Virus record (IMG/VR): IMGVR_UViG_3300030382_003300
Location: 1 to 27,578 of that record
Length of the DNA stretch: 27,578 nucleotides
Strand: one strand, 5' to 3'
Source of the DNA: a virus
This document shows, piece after piece, positions 16,021 to 22,161 of this stretch. Within the stretch, counting starts at the first letter, position 1. Every line of letters begins with the position of its first letter. Below the pieces are notes generated by a model that did no database searches, was not told where the DNA came from, and was given only the letters and a program-made list of their open reading frames with translations. The translations under genes and the position numbers were made by a program.

Positions 16021-17880
16021 TTATTTAGTATTTTCATCGAGATACCATGCGCCCTTCACGGGACTGACATCAATTTCGATGGGTGTGGTTTGAAACATTC
16101 TTGTTTCCTTATTAAACCACAAATCTTTTGAAAAATTAGCTCCACTATTCCTTTGTTTGAATACACTAAAGATGGCATCTCCCTGCTTTGCAAACTTTTC
16201 TTTTCGGTCCTGTGAATCACTGGACATAGCCATTTCTTTTTCCACGTTGCGCCACATAGAACAGATGGTATGGCTGGCCTGACTCAACTCCTGAGCACCG
16301 AGGATATTACCTGGACTGGTTGGCGGGTAGCGAGTGCCACCAGAGTCTTTACTCTTTGCATCGGCATGGGCCAAGAGAACTATACTCACCTCGTTTTTTA
16401 TCCCAGTGCGGGCAAGGTCCATTGATATAATACCCTGGTTTTCGAAGTCCATCTTAGGGGCCAAATAAGCATAGCTGTCTATGAATACTACACCTATTCC
16501 ATACTTCTTTTTAGCTAGAACTATTTCATCCCTCAATCCTTCCCAAGTTTTGTTATGCCGGAAGAGTGTGTCGTCAACAAAATACATATGCTCGCCTAAA
16601 ATTTCTGCAATTTCAGCACACTCTTCGTGCTTAGATTCACGACCGAGTTTTTGATGGGCGAGCTGTAGCATCATCGCTTCAATTGGAATTTCAAATGAGA
16701 GGAACATCAGCTTGGTTCCATTGTCTGCCAAGAAATTTGCGAACTGGTAAGCAAGCTGGCTCTTACCTGATCCTGGGATGCCACAAATTGTAAAAAGTTC
16801 GCCGGGACGCAGACTCAGGTCCATATCCTGAAACATCCAGTTTTTAAATTCCTTTTCCTGCTCCTGCCTTGTAACACAATCCTGCATCTGTAGAACAAAT
16901 GACGATGGTCTTACCAAACTTTCAGACTGGGTCGTTTTACTTTCATCGAGTAATTTCAGAAGCTGTTCTTCGGTCGGGTTGTCTTTGCAAAACCACTCAT
17001 TAACGTCGTTGTGTGGCCTGGGAATTTCCAGCCGCTTACACCTCTCTACACCGAGCCGTTTTGATAGCACGATGAACATGTTTTGCCCTGCATCATCCAT
17101 GTCACTGGCAATGTAAATTGTCTCCATCTGGGACAGGGTCGAATAGCAATGCTCAATCCAATTATGATTGGACGCAGACGGTACACTTATAACAGGAATC
17201 TTATCATCTTTTTGTATTTGGAAAATGGACATGGCATCAATCTCTCCTTCACAAATAATAACAGAGGTATCATTTTCGGTTACGAGGTGACTGCCAAATG
17301 GGGCACTGAACACTGGCTGAGTTGAATAAATCTGCTTACGATTTCCGGTGCGGGCCAGGTTGGTATATTTCATCATCCGGCAATGATTATCTTCATCGTA
17401 GTAGGGTGCTCCCCACCACGTTGCCCCGTTCCTCACGCTCTGGAACACCTTAAAGAGGTTGAGAGTGCGCTCGTTGAGCTTGCGCTCCTGTAACATGTAA
17501 CGAGCCACCTCTGTGCCCCTTAACGGCTCATCAGTCACCTCAATGATTTTAGGCAGGTCAACTTTGATGGTGCGGATCTGCTCATACCCACAAAACTTGT
17601 GCGCCCATCTCATTGTCTCGGAAAAACTTCCGCCGAGAACCCGGTGAACCAACTCCAAGATGTTTATACTCTCATCAGATTCGTGATCTTTGGCCAGATA
17701 CACAGAGTTATTTCTATTCTTAAATACAGAGGTGGAGTATCCCCTATCACCCGAAAAATTTCCCATACTATATTTCCCCCCTGCCTCCCGCTTGGCAGCG
17801 GGAAACAGTTCGGACATCAGGCTGTCAATTCTTCGGGAAAGTTCTTGCCTGATTTGTTGTGGAGACTTGGCTTCGTTCAT
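16021..17880 (-). CDS. bifunctional primase-helicase (TOPRIM + DnaB-like), 619 aa
   Basis: T7 gp4/Twinkle-type replicative enzyme that unwinds DNA and may make primers. The TOPRIM domain shows IICEGEIDAMS (E211, E213, D215) and ASDMDDAGQ (D260, D262). The RecA-like helicase domain shows Walker A GIPGSGKS (367-374), Walker B VVFIDSY (D468) and IVLLAHADAK (500-509). The N-terminal part resembles the module before TOPRIM in such enzymes (GYSTSVF ... VYLAKDHES) but has no Cys4 zinc-finger, so template-specific priming may be weak or different. It overlaps the ParB-like gene by 4 bp (ATGA), so the two are co-translated. It is the central gene of the replication block. Confidence 0.92.
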   Translation of the reverse strand: MNEAKSPQQIRQELSRRIDSLMSELFPAAKREAGGKYSMGNFSGDRGYSTSVFKNRNNSVYLAKDHESDESINILELVHRVLGGSFSETMRWAHKFCGYEQIRTIKVDLPKIIEVTDEPLRGTEVARYMLQERKLNERTLNLFKVFQSVRNGATWWGAPYYDEDNHCRMMKYTNLARTGNRKQIYSTQPVFSAPFGSHLVTENDTSVIICEGEIDAMSIFQIQKDDKIPVISVPSASNHNWIEHCYSTLSQMETIYIASDMDDAGQNMFIVLSKRLGVERCKRLEIPRPHNDVNEWFCKDNPTEEQLLKLLDESKTTQSESLVRPSSFVLQMQDCVTRQEQEKEFKNWMFQDMDLSLRPGELFTICGIPGSGKSQLAYQFANFLADNGTKLMFLSFEIPIEAMMLQLAHQKLGRESKHEECAEIAEILGEHMYFVDDTLFRHNKTWEGLRDEIVLAKKKYGIGVVFIDSYAYLAPKMDFENQGIISMDLARTGIKNEVSIVLLAHADAKSKDSGGTRYPPTSPGNILGAQELSQASHTICSMWRNVEKEMAMSSDSQDRKEKFAKQGDAIFSVFKQRNSGANFSKDLWFNKETRMFQTTPIEIDVSPVKGAWYLDENTK

Positions 17881-18797
17881 TTGATCTTGAGCATCTTAGT
17901 TGATTTATCGTTACCGAGCCGGATGTAATCAACTCGACTACCTTCCCTCATTTTATTCCAGGTGTAGATCATGTAGTTGTAGTCGAGTATGTCCAAGGTT
18001 GCCCCAGTTCTGTATTTGAGTTTCAGATACATAGTTTCTCGATCCAGTTTAATCAGTTTTTCACGCAAGGCATAAACAGGATCACCGATTTTAATCCCGG
18101 AACCCGAAATTAATTTCTCGATGAAATCATCAGCCATCTCCCGGCCACCTGCACGTGCAAACATGACGTGACATGCAACCATCTTAGCTGGTTTGTAGAT
18201 ATGGAATTTTTTATATCCGGATTGAGCACAAAAAGTCATACTCTCAAACAGATCAGGAGTGTTGTGCCACATTGCCTTGCCCTCAATATGAGAAGGTTTA
18301 ATCCTCCTCCTTGGCCTTCCATCCTGCTCATCTAATATAGTTACATACGCATTAACAACCGCTGCCGCATCCGACGGGTTGGAAATCCAATTTTCCCCTG
18401 ATCCCAAAGCATCAGACAATCTCCTGGGATTCAGGTGCCCGATGGAATCAGGATCAGTGAGTTTAGCATTTCTATATACATACGCCCAGATAGTGACACC
18501 TGTTGCCACCACCGCATTCAACCGGTGTTGGCCGTCGATGACTATTCCTTCGGGTGTGATTGATATCGATGCTCCGTTGAGAACCCACCTGTCCTCGGTC
18601 ATTTCATAGGAATAGATATTGACCCAGTTGCGACTAACTGGCCGATTTCTATTCTCGGCTAACTCTCGCATCCGCTTGTCTAACGAGAGCATTCTCGCCG
18701 CCCTTTCCGGTGTTATTTTTTCGACCAGGATCGGGTGATCCATGTACGTGTATTCATCGTTATCATATTTTCTCAATAACTCTTTTGGCTTATTCAT
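17877..18797 (-). CDS. ParB/sulfiredoxin-superfamily protein, about 306 aa
   Basis: The stretch WVLNGASISITPEGIVIDGQ followed by HRLNAVV contains the DGQHR motif of the ParB/Srx superfamily, found in phage proteins near replication genes. In chromosomal ParB the equivalent region binds CTP; here GQHR replaces the usual GERR. The remaining ~190 residues are helical and unrecognised. The longest frame starts at GTG 18842 (ATG at 18833) and would overlap the metallopeptidase by 38 bp and begin with an AAT-repeat-encoded Asn run. I prefer ATG 18797, 7 bp after the upstream stop, with the same AT-rich leader type as other genes here. The stop overlaps the primase-helicase start. Role unknown: DNA binding, nuclease or regulation are possible. 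Confidence 0.75.
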   Translation of the reverse strand: MNKPKELLRKYDNDEYTYMDHPILVEKITPERAARMLSLDKRMRELAENRNRPVSRNWVNIYSYEMTEDRWVLNGASISITPEGIVIDGQHRLNAVVATGVTIWAYVYRNAKLTDPDSIGHLNPRRLSDALGSGENWISNPSDAAAVVNAYVTILDEQDGRPRRRIKPSHIEGKAMWHNTPDLFESMTFCAQSGYKKFHIYKPAKMVACHVMFARAGGREMADDFIEKLISGSGIKIGDPVYALREKLIKLDRETMYLKLKYRTGATLDILDYNYMIYTWNKMREGSRVDYIRLGNDKSTKMLKIK

Positions 18798-18804
18798 ATT
18801 ATTA

Positions 18805-19155
18805 TTATTGTTTTTGGTTATCGGTGATGCCATCGTGGCCACCGTTTTTTAAATTTGTTGTGAGGTAAGCGAGCACTTCGGGGTTGTGTTTAAAAATATT
18901 TATTAACCCGGCTGATAACACAGCCACAGCGTTTTCCTCGGTCTCTCTGTTCGATCGCTTATATTCATACCAAATGGCATGCATTATTTCGTGCAAAAAT
19001 GTGTCAGCTTCACAGCCATGAATGCTGTTGTGAACAATTTCGATCCGGCGTTTGTCTTTGTAGCACAGTCCCCAGTCATCCGATCCGCAAGGCAACTCAT
19101 TGTCGAACCAGAACACACTCCATTCAGTGCCTAAAATGTTTATGTATTTAATCAC
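18805..19155 (-). CDS. HExxH zinc metallopeptidase-like protein, 116 aa
   Basis: A short zincin-type protein. FLHEIMHAIWYEY holds the zinc/catalytic motif HEIMH (55-59). A second helix with EENAVAVLSAGL (E73/E74) can supply the third zinc ligand. This layout resembles phage ImmA/IrrE- or SprT-like small peptidases. No membrane segment or other domain is present. It starts at GTG, overlapping the previous stop by 4 bp (GTGA), and is followed 7 bp later by the preferred ParB-like start. Substrate unknown; possibilities are a host protein, a phage repressor or a DNA-protein crosslink. Confidence 0.75.
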   Translation of the reverse strand: MIKYINILGTEWSVFWFDNELPCGSDDWGLCYKDKRRIEIVHNSIHGCEADTFLHEIMHAIWYEYKRSNRETEENAVAVLSAGLINIFKHNPEVLAYLTTNLKNGGHDGITDNQKQ

Positions 19156-19484
19156 ACTGCAATGAACAGTTGGGGCAACTCGTTCAAAATTATTCTATTC
19201 TCGTTCCACACTGGACTGCGATAGAGTTCACCATCCCGTGAGTACACTATCCACTTATCTGTCTTTTCTCCAGTGGAAACTCTTCTTCTCAAGGATATGG
19301 AATACCGAGTTTGTGAGGGTATGCGGTACTTAACATAGCCCCACACGTCACTGCCTTCTTTATGGTCATCGTGACCTACTCGTAATTGCTTGAAAGCAGC
19401 AAGAGATAGCCGCTTTCCATTAACTCTGATGGCCTGTATGTCAATTGACAGGGTGGCCAGTTGTGCCTCATGTTTTTGTATCAT
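19152..19484 (-). CDS. hypothetical protein, 110 aa
   Basis: Not recognised. The N-terminal region reads IQAIRVNGKRLSLAAFKQL and is followed by an alternating-strand section (YVKYRIPSQTRYSISLRRR, then KWIVYSRDGELYRSPVW). It looks like a small mixed alpha/beta protein, basic in the middle, with no Cys. Translation of the metallopeptidase is coupled to it by a 4-bp overlap, so the two may act together. No Shine-Dalgarno site precedes the ATG. Confidence 0.6.
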   Translation of the reverse strand: MIQKHEAQLATLSIDIQAIRVNGKRLSLAAFKQLRVGHDDHKEGSDVWGYVKYRIPSQTRYSISLRRRVSTGEKTDKWIVYSRDGELYRSPVWNENRIILNELPQLFIAV

Positions 19485-19509
19485 TTTTTATGTGGTTAGT
19501 TTTTTATAA

Positions 19510-19752
19510 TCATGCTATTTGTCGTTGCACCAGCTTGTCGATTACCTCGCCGATGCTTTCGTTTGTATCTTTGCTCACCCCTTTTAAAAAAATAAGGGTG
19601 TTTGGGCGCACCCGAGTCTGGAGCCTAACTTGCTCACCTGGTTTCCATTTCGGCTTGCGACCGCCATAGGTTCGCTTGTCACGTTTGTAAAATAGTGCCT
19701 GGATTTCAGACACGGAAGGAATATTTGGTTTTATCTCTGATCTTTTTTTCAT
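19510..19752 (-). CDS. ribbon-helix-helix DNA-binding protein candidate, 80 aa
   Basis: The C-terminal ~45 residues (EQVRLQTRVRPNTLIFLKGV, then a loop and ESIGEVIDKLVQRQ) have the strand-helix-helix pattern of CopG/Arc/MetJ-type dimeric repressors. The middle is basic (KRTYGGRKPKWKPG). The frame extends upstream to a TTG at 19830, but the first ATG at 19752 is a better start because the extra part is AT-rich with a TTGACT promoter-like hexamer. It is a candidate regulator of phage promoters, possibly of the dyads at 23.7 kb, which is untested inference. Confidence 0.65.
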   Translation of the reverse strand: MKKRSEIKPNIPSVSEIQALFYKRDKRTYGGRKPKWKPGEQVRLQTRVRPNTLIFLKGVSKDTNESIGEVIDKLVQRQIA

Positions 19753-19897
19753 CTTCGGTTGTATTTTTTTTAATCTCGGTAAATCTTTTGCCAAGAAGGG
19801 TAAAAAATAGTTAAATGTACTTAGAGTCAAACTAATAAAGAAGTTAATTAATTAATTAATTAGAATATATAGGTTTACTAAGATAGGTTGATCCTCG
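19753..19897. other. AT-rich intergenic region with a TTAA tract
   Basis: This 145-bp gap holds TTAATTAATTAATTAATTA at 19844-19862. A TTGACT hexamer on the - strand (19825-19830) shares the ten-base context AGTTTGACTC with the -35 of the promoter at 23459. The best -10 match (TATTTT at 19804-19809) is only 15 bp away, so promoter status is uncertain. The tract could also be an easily melted site. Confidence 0.45.
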
Positions 19898-20152
19898 CTA
19901 CCTTTCAATCACCGAGATGACACTGGATTTATTGTGTCGTCTGCGGGAGCTGATTAGCCCACGCCGTGAGAGCCTGCTGATGGCCCTCGAAACGGTTTGC
20001 GGGTTGAGTCCGGTGAGGTGTGCCACCTGCTTGTTGCTCGGCCAGCATTTGCCTGTTCTGCTGTTGGCAAAATGGGCAAGGCACAGGAGCACCAACTTCT
20101 CGGTTGATGGAAGCCGGTGCTTGAACGCCTCGTTAATGTGATTAAACCCCAT
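19898..20152 (-). CDS. winged helix-turn-helix protein (HTH_36-like), 84 aa
   Basis: The pattern LPSTEKLVLLCLAHFAN ... CWPSNKQVAHLTGLNPQTVS ... ISRLSRRGLISSRRR is that of the helix-turn-helix domain common in phage replication-initiator and transcription-factor N-termini. Here it stands alone. The recognition helix is near LNPQTVSRAISRL and the wing is basic. It begins 11 bp inside the end of the HNH-AP2 gene. It may bind the AT-rich region that lies immediately downstream of it, or a phage promoter; this is inference. Confidence 0.78.
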   Translation of the reverse strand: MGFNHINEAFKHRLPSTEKLVLLCLAHFANSRTGKCWPSNKQVAHLTGLNPQTVSRAISRLSRRGLISSRRRHNKSSVISVIER

Positions 20153-20669
20153 TTAACGCTTCTGGGTTGAAGCCTTCATTGATGGCTGCCTTGTCATAGG
20201 CTCTTGCTGCTTCTTCCTCCTCATCAAAGCGGCCAAGGTGTTTCAACTTGCCCCCAGTAGCTCGTGGGGCCAACATAATTTTCGCCTCCCATTTCTTGTG
20301 ACACTTGTGCCAAGAGACACCTCGGAATCTAGAAGTGCATCCTTGTCTCTTTTTTGCAAAGCTTCTGCTATTCCCTTGACGGGTTACCATCCTCAGGTTT
20401 TCAACGTGGTTTTCTTTCTTTTTCCCATTGATGTGGTCTACCTCTAAACTCTCATCCCAATCAGGGAGGAAGGCTTTAGCAAGTAGGCGGTGAGTGCGAT
20501 ACCATTTTTGTTTCCCTCCTTTGTAAATACCAACTTTACAGTAGCGATAGTCACCGACTTGGTGCTTTAGCATTCTAATCCTGCCAAATTTCAGGGACCT
20601 AACCCTGCCTTGGTTGGAAACTTGATAGTCTCCGTCGTAACCCGGAATGTCTTTCCATATTTCTGTCAT
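20142..20669 (-). CDS. homing-type endonuclease: NUMOD4 + HNH + AP2, 175 aa
   Basis: Residues 4-26 are a NUMOD4 motif (IWKDIPGYDGDYQVSNQGRV). An HNH_3-type core follows (H60 in RTHRLLAKAF, then EVDHINGKKKENHVENLR with D78-H79-N81). Residues ~112-163 form an AP2 DNA-binding domain (SRFRGVSWHKCHKKWEAKI ... LGRFDEEEEAARAYDKAA). This domain set is well known from free-standing homing endonucleases of phages. The start is coupled by ATGA to the 40-aa membrane protein and the end overlaps the winged-helix gene, so it is unusually tightly embedded for a mobile gene. All core residues look intact. Confidence 0.9.
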   Translation of the reverse strand: MTEIWKDIPGYDGDYQVSNQGRVRSLKFGRIRMLKHQVGDYRYCKVGIYKGGKQKWYRTHRLLAKAFLPDWDESLEVDHINGKKKENHVENLRMVTRQGNSRSFAKKRQGCTSRFRGVSWHKCHKKWEAKIMLAPRATGGKLKHLGRFDEEEEAARAYDKAAINEGFNPEALNGV

Positions 20670-20788
20670 TTTACAATGATAATAATGAGGGTGAGCAACC
20701 CCACCGCTATGATGGATGCCATCACCCAGAAGGCAGCCTCCGCTGCCTTTTCGGTGTAGCCTTTTTTATCTCGGTCTCGGTCATCCAT
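20666..20788 (-). CDS. single-pass membrane mini-protein, 40 aa
   Basis: A frame of 40 codons from ATG 20788 to TGA 20666. The start has an AAGGA ribosome site 7 bases upstream and overlaps the previous gene's stop by 8 bp. Its stop overlaps the HNH-AP2 start as ATGA, so it fills the gap exactly. The N-terminal half is charged (MDDRDRDKKGYTEK). The C-terminal half is one hydrophobic segment (FWVMASIIAVGLLTLIIII) ending in Lys, suitable for one membrane span. Such small early phage proteins can be membrane-acting inhibitors or superinfection factors; no homologue is recognised. A holin is less likely in an early block. Confidence 0.75.
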   Translation of the reverse strand: MDDRDRDKKGYTEKAAEAAFWVMASIIAVGLLTLIIIIVK

Positions 20789-21023
20789 GCCAGAATCCTT
20801 TCCATCTATTGGACTCGGATTGAATCAGCTCCATTGCCTCCTCTGAGTAAGGCCCGTCTAATGCTTCCTTCACTGCATCAGCCGGAGACATTTCGTAGGT
20901 TTCCAAAAGAATGTCGAGCAATTCTGCCTTACCTCTTTCGCTCCACCGAATTGATTCAATTAGTTTGTGAAACTTTTTTTGGTTTTCTATTCCGGCCATC
21001 TCGGCTTTAATAAGGTCAGTCAT
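20781..21023 (-). CDS. small hypothetical protein, 80 aa
   Basis: Helical, acidic protein with no recognised family (ERGKAELLDILLETYEMSPA is typical). The frame extends to 21095, but ATG 21023 is preferred: it has GGAGG 8 bases upstream and overlaps the previous stop as ATGA. Its 3' end overlaps the membrane mini-protein by 8 bp. It belongs to a run of tightly coupled small early genes. Confidence 0.7.
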   Translation of the reverse strand: MTDLIKAEMAGIENQKKFHKLIESIRWSERGKAELLDILLETYEMSPADAVKEALDGPYSEEAMELIQSESNRWKGFWHG

Positions 21024-21220
21024 CGTGGCCACCTCCATTTTCTGTCTAAGTGGCTGAACGCCTCTGCGATTTGATCGCAATGGTGTTGCTCCCACGCTTG
21101 TTGTTCTTGGTCATAAAACCAAGAGCCGAGGTCTTTATGATCGACCTTGTTGAGTTGCCGATAATAATCGGCCTGGGTTTTCGCCAAATCTATGGCGAAT
21201 TGTTTTATATCTTTTGTCAT
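21020..21220 (-). CDS. small hypothetical protein, 66 aa
   Basis: Not recognised. A helical protein with many Gln, Asp and aromatic residues (DLGSWFYDQEQQAWEQHHCD). The ATG has a clear AAGGA site followed by A-rich spacing. The stop overlaps the next start by 4 bp. Together with the next two genes it forms a small-protein cassette. Confidence 0.68.
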   Translation of the reverse strand: MTKDIKQFAIDLAKTQADYYRQLNKVDHKDLGSWFYDQEQQAWEQHHCDQIAEAFSHLDRKWRWPR

Positions 21221-21256
21221 TTTTTTTCCTTTTGTTTTGGTTAATCTTCATTCGAG

Positions 21257-21682
21257 TCAGGAGCATTGTTCACACGCTGTCAAGGAAATATCGAAAAATT
21301 TTTCCCGGGACATAAATTTGTTGTCCAACTCCACCGGCTCCAGGTTGATTGCCCAGGATTCCACCCATATGAGCCTGTCCAGGCCAGCGTTCCAAACAAT
21401 GAACATCGTGGGCTTATCGAGCTTGATAAATTTGAGTTTCCGGTAGGGTAAGTGAAGCGACGGAAACGGGAATTGCCCATGCTTCCACCCAGCCTTGACC
21501 TCGACTTCGCAATAGCCAAAAGTTGGTACAATTAAATCCACCCCGAATCGGTCCGGATTCTCGATTGCATGAATACCATGGCGGGCAAGCCACCTCATCG
21601 CCTTGCGCTTTGCCAACGCATCAAATTGCTCGTGCAAGGCTGGGTCAAATTGTTTCATTGCCAACCATCTTGGCAAACTCAT
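21257..21682 (-). CDS. small PD-(D/E)XK nuclease-like protein, 141 aa
   Basis: The central motif GVDLIVPTFGYCEVEVKAGW matches the nuclease core D-(Xn)-E-x-K (D in GVDL, then EVEVK), preceded by a helix (AKRKAMRWLARHGIHAIENP). The rest is beta-rich with aromatic residues. Similar short proteins in phages are annotated as endonuclease or Holliday-junction resolvase-like. The frame extends to TTG 21727, but ATG 21682 is preferred because the bases upstream hold a promoter-like pair. No Shine-Dalgarno site is visible, so the mRNA may have a very short leader. A non-nuclease host-takeover protein is possible. Confidence 0.65.
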   Translation of the reverse strand: MSLPRWLAMKQFDPALHEQFDALAKRKAMRWLARHGIHAIENPDRFGVDLIVPTFGYCEVEVKAGWKHGQFPFPSLHLPYRKLKFIKLDKPTMFIVWNAGLDRLIWVESWAINLEPVELDNKFMSREKFFDISLTACEQCS

Positions 21683-21689
21683 AGGCAAA

Positions 21690-21727
21690 GTAAATACATT
21701 TACAAGGGCTTTCCTACTGGCAGCCAA
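21690..21727 (-). promoter_or_regulatory. candidate promoter with palindrome over the -10
   Basis: On the - strand, TTGGCT (21722-21727) and TGTAAA (21699-21704) are separated by 17 bp, each matching 4/6 of the sigma70 boxes. The palindrome GTAAAT-GT-ATTTAC (21690-21703) overlaps the -10 and the expected start point and ends 7 bp before the nuclease ATG. It sits just after the terminator at 21780, where a new promoter would be needed. Confidence 0.45.
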
Positions 21728-21779
21728 TTGAAACGCCTCACAGGGCTATTTAAATGCCTTGTATAGGTGCATTAAAAAA

Positions 21780-21800
21780 GACCGCTCGTTACAAGCGGCC
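21780..21800. terminator. intrinsic terminator, possibly bidirectional
   Basis: The stem GGCCGCT / AGCGGTC (7 bp with one G-U on the - strand) has a 7-base loop and a run of six T on the - strand. On the + strand the stem (one mismatch) is followed by TTTTTGCTTT. It lies 26 bp past the stop of the 21827-22075 gene and divides the leftward block in two. Confidence 0.8.
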
Positions 21801-21826
21801 TTTTTGCTTTGTGTTATCCGTTTTTT

Positions 21827-22075
21827 TTAAGCGAGATAGTCAATCCAGCTCCCGCCATCATAATAAATATAGGGATCTAATCCCATTGCCTCTCGTGCCA
21901 CCTCAATTAAGGATTCAGAGCGTTGCATCATACATAGGTGATATGGATACGGCCCTACTTCCCAGCAGGCATTGCAGGCCTTGTCCCATAATGCGAATTT
22001 GTAGCCATCGCCCCATTGGTATATCTGGCCGACTTCAGAGCGGGCTTGCTTGATTGCTTGTGTTTTATTTTTCAT
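21827..22075 (-). CDS. hypothetical protein, 82 aa
   Basis: Not recognised. The frame extends to 22111, but ATG 22075 follows an AAGGA site closely and is the better start. The protein starts basic and helical (KNKTQAIKQARSEVGQIYQW) and then is rich in Trp, Tyr and Cys (NACWEVGPYPYHLCMMQ). A terminator follows 26 bp after its stop, so it is the last gene of the first leftward transcript. Confidence 0.65.
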   Translation of the reverse strand: MKNKTQAIKQARSEVGQIYQWGDGYKFALWDKACNACWEVGPYPYHLCMMQRSESLIEVAREAMGLDPYIYYDGGSWIDYLA

Positions 22076-22117
22076 GTTTCCTTTTTGGTTTTTAGATTTT
22101 GGCAGTCTCATCAGTGC

Positions 22118-22152
22118 CAGCTTGCCAAGCTGACAGACGGCTTTGCAGCCGT
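22118..22152. repeat. two adjacent hairpins
   Basis: CAGCTTG-C-CAAGCTG at 22118-22132 and ACGGCT-TTGC-AGCCGT at 22137-22152, four bases apart, in the gap after the gp88-like gene. There is no T-run on the - strand, so they are not clear terminators. They may affect mRNA processing or stability. Confidence 0.5.
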
Positions 22153-22161
22153 TTCGACATT

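Noticed and set aside
19804-19830. Leftward promoter TTGACT-N15-TATTTT
   Set aside because: The 15-bp spacer is too short and the -10 is weak; mentioned only within the intergenic entry.
18831-21037. Shared GGTGGCCACGATG at two starts (18833 and 21023)
   Set aside because: A 13-base match is expected a few times by chance in a window this size; only its position at start codons is suggestive.
21754-22053. 99-codon rightward frame
   Set aside because: Starts over the terminator and is antisense to the 21827-22075 gene, which has a good ribosome site.
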